A stretch of DNA of 64,000 bases from a bacterium (GTDB lineage: Bacteria > Desulfobacterota > Desulfocorpusculales > Desulfocorpusculum). The stretch is taken from contig JBBFLE010000007.1 of the NCBI GenBank assembly GCA_037481695.1, positions 108,340 through 172,339 on the forward strand, given 5' to 3'. Both the position numbers and the translations under genes were made by a program. Each line of letters begins with the position of its first letter. Position 1 is the first letter of the stretch. Positions 62,437 through 64,000 of this stretch are shown here, piece after piece. Under the pieces are notes generated by a model. It was not told the DNA's origin. It did no database searches and was given only the letters and a program-made list of their open reading frames with translations.

Positions 62437-63282
62437 ATGAACGGGAAGAACCCATACCTTCCATACCCGGTAAGGATAGACAAGATAACGGTAGAGACCG
62501 ACGACCGGAACCTCAAGAGCTTCAGGCTCATATTCCTGAAAAAAGAGGATGAGGCAGCTTTTCAATACACCCCGGGACAGTTTGCCGAGCTATCATTGGC
62601 CGGCAAGGGTGAGATTCCCATAGGCATAGCCTCTTCACCCACAGAAACAGGTCACCTGCTCTTCACGGTGAACAAGGCTGGGGTGGTGACTCAGGCCCTT
62701 CACGAGATGAATGAAGGGGATCTGATGGGGGTAAGGGGCCCTCTGGGAAAGGGTTTTCCCCTGGATCTTTTCGAGGGCAAGAACGTGGTATTCATAGGAG
62801 GCGGTTTTGCCTTCACCACATTGCGATCCACCATTCAGTACATGCTTGACCCGGGCAATCGCTCACGTTTTGGTCATATAACAGTGATTTACGGGGCCAG
62901 ACGTCCTGGGCTGCTGCTTTACAAGGAAACCCTCAAGGAATGGGAAGCCAGGGACGACATAGAGACCCACTTCACGGTGGATGCGGGGGAAGAGGGCTGG
63001 AGCGGCAGAGTTGGTTTTGTGCCTGCTGTGACCGAGCAGGTGGCCCCCAGCTCCAAGGACTCTTTTGCCATTGTTTGTGGTCCACCCATCATGATCAAAT
63101 TCACCATGCCCGTACTGACAAAGCTGGGCTTTACCCCCGAGCAGATAATCATGTCTTTGGAAAACAGGATGAAGTGCGGCATAGGAATATGCGGGAAATG
63201 TAACACTGGTCCCAAGTATGTGTGCAAGGATGGCCCTGTGTTCACAATGGCCGAACTGAATCAGATTCCAACAGAATACTGA
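62437..63282 (+). CDS. flxA: FlxA/AsrB-like NAD(P)H and FAD-binding subunit
   Basis: 281 residues of the ferredoxin-NADP reductase fold. FAD site in YTPGQFAELSL; NAD(P) site in VVFIGGGFAFTTLRS; a C-terminal [2Fe-2S] binding group MKCGIGICGKC with a later Cys in YVCKDGPVF. AsrB and sulfhydrogenase gamma subunits are relatives. It is the likely entry point for NAD(P)H electrons into the Flx/Hdr complex. The start is ATG 62437, after GGCGGAG. Confidence 0.92.
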   Translation: MNGKNPYLPYPVRIDKITVETDDRNLKSFRLIFLKKEDEAAFQYTPGQFAELSLAGKGEIPIGIASSPTETGHLLFTVNKAGVVTQALHEMNEGDLMGVRGPLGKGFPLDLFEGKNVVFIGGGFAFTTLRSTIQYMLDPGNRSRFGHITVIYGARRPGLLLYKETLKEWEARDDIETHFTVDAGEEGWSGRVGFVPAVTEQVAPSSKDSFAIVCGPPIMIKFTMPVLTKLGFTPEQIIMSLENRMKCGIGICGKCNTGPKYVCKDGPVFTMAELNQIPTEY

Positions 63283-63502
63283 CCCGGATCCTTGGCCGAG
63301 ACATGTGGGAAGGTTTTTCCCCTCTGGGGGCAGGCCGTGATCTTTGTATGCTTGGGGTAGTGATCAAGTGCAAGGAAATTACTTCTGTCCACAGAGACAG
63401 CAAGATTATATGAGGAAGGCAGTCAGGTCAGTGGGAGGTATTTTGTGCCAGGAAGGCTGGCTGTGACAACCAACTGGCAAGAATAAGGGGGAGGGCAATA
63501 TT

Positions 63503-64000
63503 GTGGAAAGTCTAAAGATAGCCAAGGAGCGGAAACGCCAGTTCAAGGAGATGGTGGCGCCCACTAGCCGGATGGATGCATGTTTGACATGTGGCACCTG
63601 TGCAGGTGGATGTCCTGTGGCCGACTGGGAGGGCATGGACCCCAGGAAGCTCATACGAATGATACAGTTGGGGCTGGAGGATCAGGTCATCAAGTCCAAC
63701 TGGATTTGGCAGTGCACCAACTGCCAGAGGTGCACCTGGGCCTGCCCCATGGGGATCAACTTCGGGGCCATAATAACCACTGCCAGAAGCCTTGTGCCCA
63801 GAGAGGAGACTCCCGGGGAGATCCAGAAAACGGCCAACAACCACAGGGAGACCATGAACAACATGCGCCTCACCGTGGAGGATGCCGTAGAGACCTTCCA
63901 GTGGATGGCAGAGGACCTCAAGGAGGAGATTCCTGACTTTGAGCTACCCATAGACAAGGAGGGGGCCGAGTTCTTCTGCACCATCAATTCCAAACAGCCC
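63503..64000 (+). CDS. HdrC/HdrB-like iron-sulfur protein, N-terminal part (runs off window)
   Basis: 166 residues are visible; the frame continues past the right edge. Start is GTG 63503, with GGGAGGG eight bases upstream. Two [4Fe-4S] motifs: CLTCGTCAGGCPVADW and CTNCQRCTWACPMGIN. The region after these (DLKEEIPDFELPIDKEGAEFF) looks like the start of an HdrB/HdrD-type domain, so this may be a fused HdrC-HdrB disulfide reductase subunit. The CCG motifs needed to confirm this would lie outside the window. Confidence 0.85.
   Translation, partial: MESLKIAKERKRQFKEMVAPTSRMDACLTCGTCAGGCPVADWEGMDPRKLIRMIQLGLEDQVIKSNWIWQCTNCQRCTWACPMGINFGAIITTARSLVPREETPGEIQKTANNHRETMNNMRLTVEDAVETFQWMAEDLKEEIPDFELPIDKEGAEFFCTINSKQP

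Noticed and set aside
63283..63502. Possible small gene (36-codon frame) between flxA and the HdrC-like gene
   Set aside because: The frame begins before the gap in another gene's sequence or lacks a ribosome site, and composition is not protein-like; I see only an unstructured spacer.
1..64000. CRISPR arrays, prophage genes, rRNA genes, replication origin
   Set aside because: No regularly spaced repeats, phage structural or integrase genes, rRNA-like sequence or DnaA-box cluster were seen on either strand.

Overview
The window reads as chromosomal DNA of an anaerobic sulfate- or sulfite-reducing bacterium, most likely a member of the Desulfobacterota (class Syntrophobacteria is a reasonable guess, but no rRNA or other taxonomic marker is present). 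The main evidence is an almost uninterrupted dissimilatory sulfite reductase region (dsrA, dsrB, dsrD, dsrN, dsrC, an RsbRD_N-domain gene, dsrM, dsrK, dsrJ, dsrO, dsrP, a universal stress protein and a 7Fe-type ferredoxin; about 40.7-52.0 kb). It is followed by an HdrA/Flx-type flavin-based electron-transfer operon (56.7-64.0 kb) that runs off the right edge. Coding density is high, and most neighbouring genes overlap by a few bases.

Layout. 0-4.5 kb: end of a B12-type radical SAM protein, a probable secreted glycoside hydrolase, an acidic protein of unknown function and endonuclease IV. 4.5-12.6 kb (minus strand): an apparent catabolic block with a CoA ligase, a 65-residue protein, a cytoplasmic-looking molybdenum/tungsten bis-MGD oxidoreductase with a four-cluster ferredoxin subunit, an IclR regulator and a TRAP transporter. 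12.6-14.2 kb: a SAM-I riboswitch with terminator in front of metK. 14.3-26.3 kb: an acyl-CoA ligase, then a peptide-scavenging operon (P1 peptidase, oligopeptide ABC transporter, M20 peptidase), a TetR regulator and two futalosine-pathway menaquinone genes (mqnB, mqnD). 26.6-27.5 kb: tRNA-Leu(CAA) with a near-consensus promoter and a strong terminator, a large dyad and a decayed transposase fragment. 27.5-40.5 kb: a PAS hybrid histidine kinase, a flavodoxin, an acetyl-CoA hydrolase/CoA-transferase, an ABC exporter behind a structured leader, a PPi-type phosphofructokinase, an amidohydrolase, a B12-radical SAM protein coupled to a TPR protein, and a nitrilase-family hydrolase.

How the genes fit together. 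DsrAB reduces sulfite and passes sulfur to DsrC as a trisulfide. DsrMKJOP links DsrC re-reduction to the quinone pool, which the futalosine genes suggest is menaquinone. The HdrA/Flx operon could couple NAD(P)H, ferredoxin and a disulfide carrier such as DsrC. The CoA ligases, CoA-transferase, TRAP and peptide transport genes point to oxidation of organic and amino acids as electron donors. The only dsr genes seen are those of the reductive type (dsrD present, no dsrEFH), which argues for sulfite reduction rather than sulfur oxidation.

The less explained signals are the Mo-enzyme/CoA-ligase block with its small protein, the radical SAM/TPR pair whose TPR partner looks like a radical-SAM protein that lost its cluster, a three-hairpin leader before the ABC exporter, overlapping divergent promoters in front of dsrA, and a large inverted repeat at the dsrM promoter.
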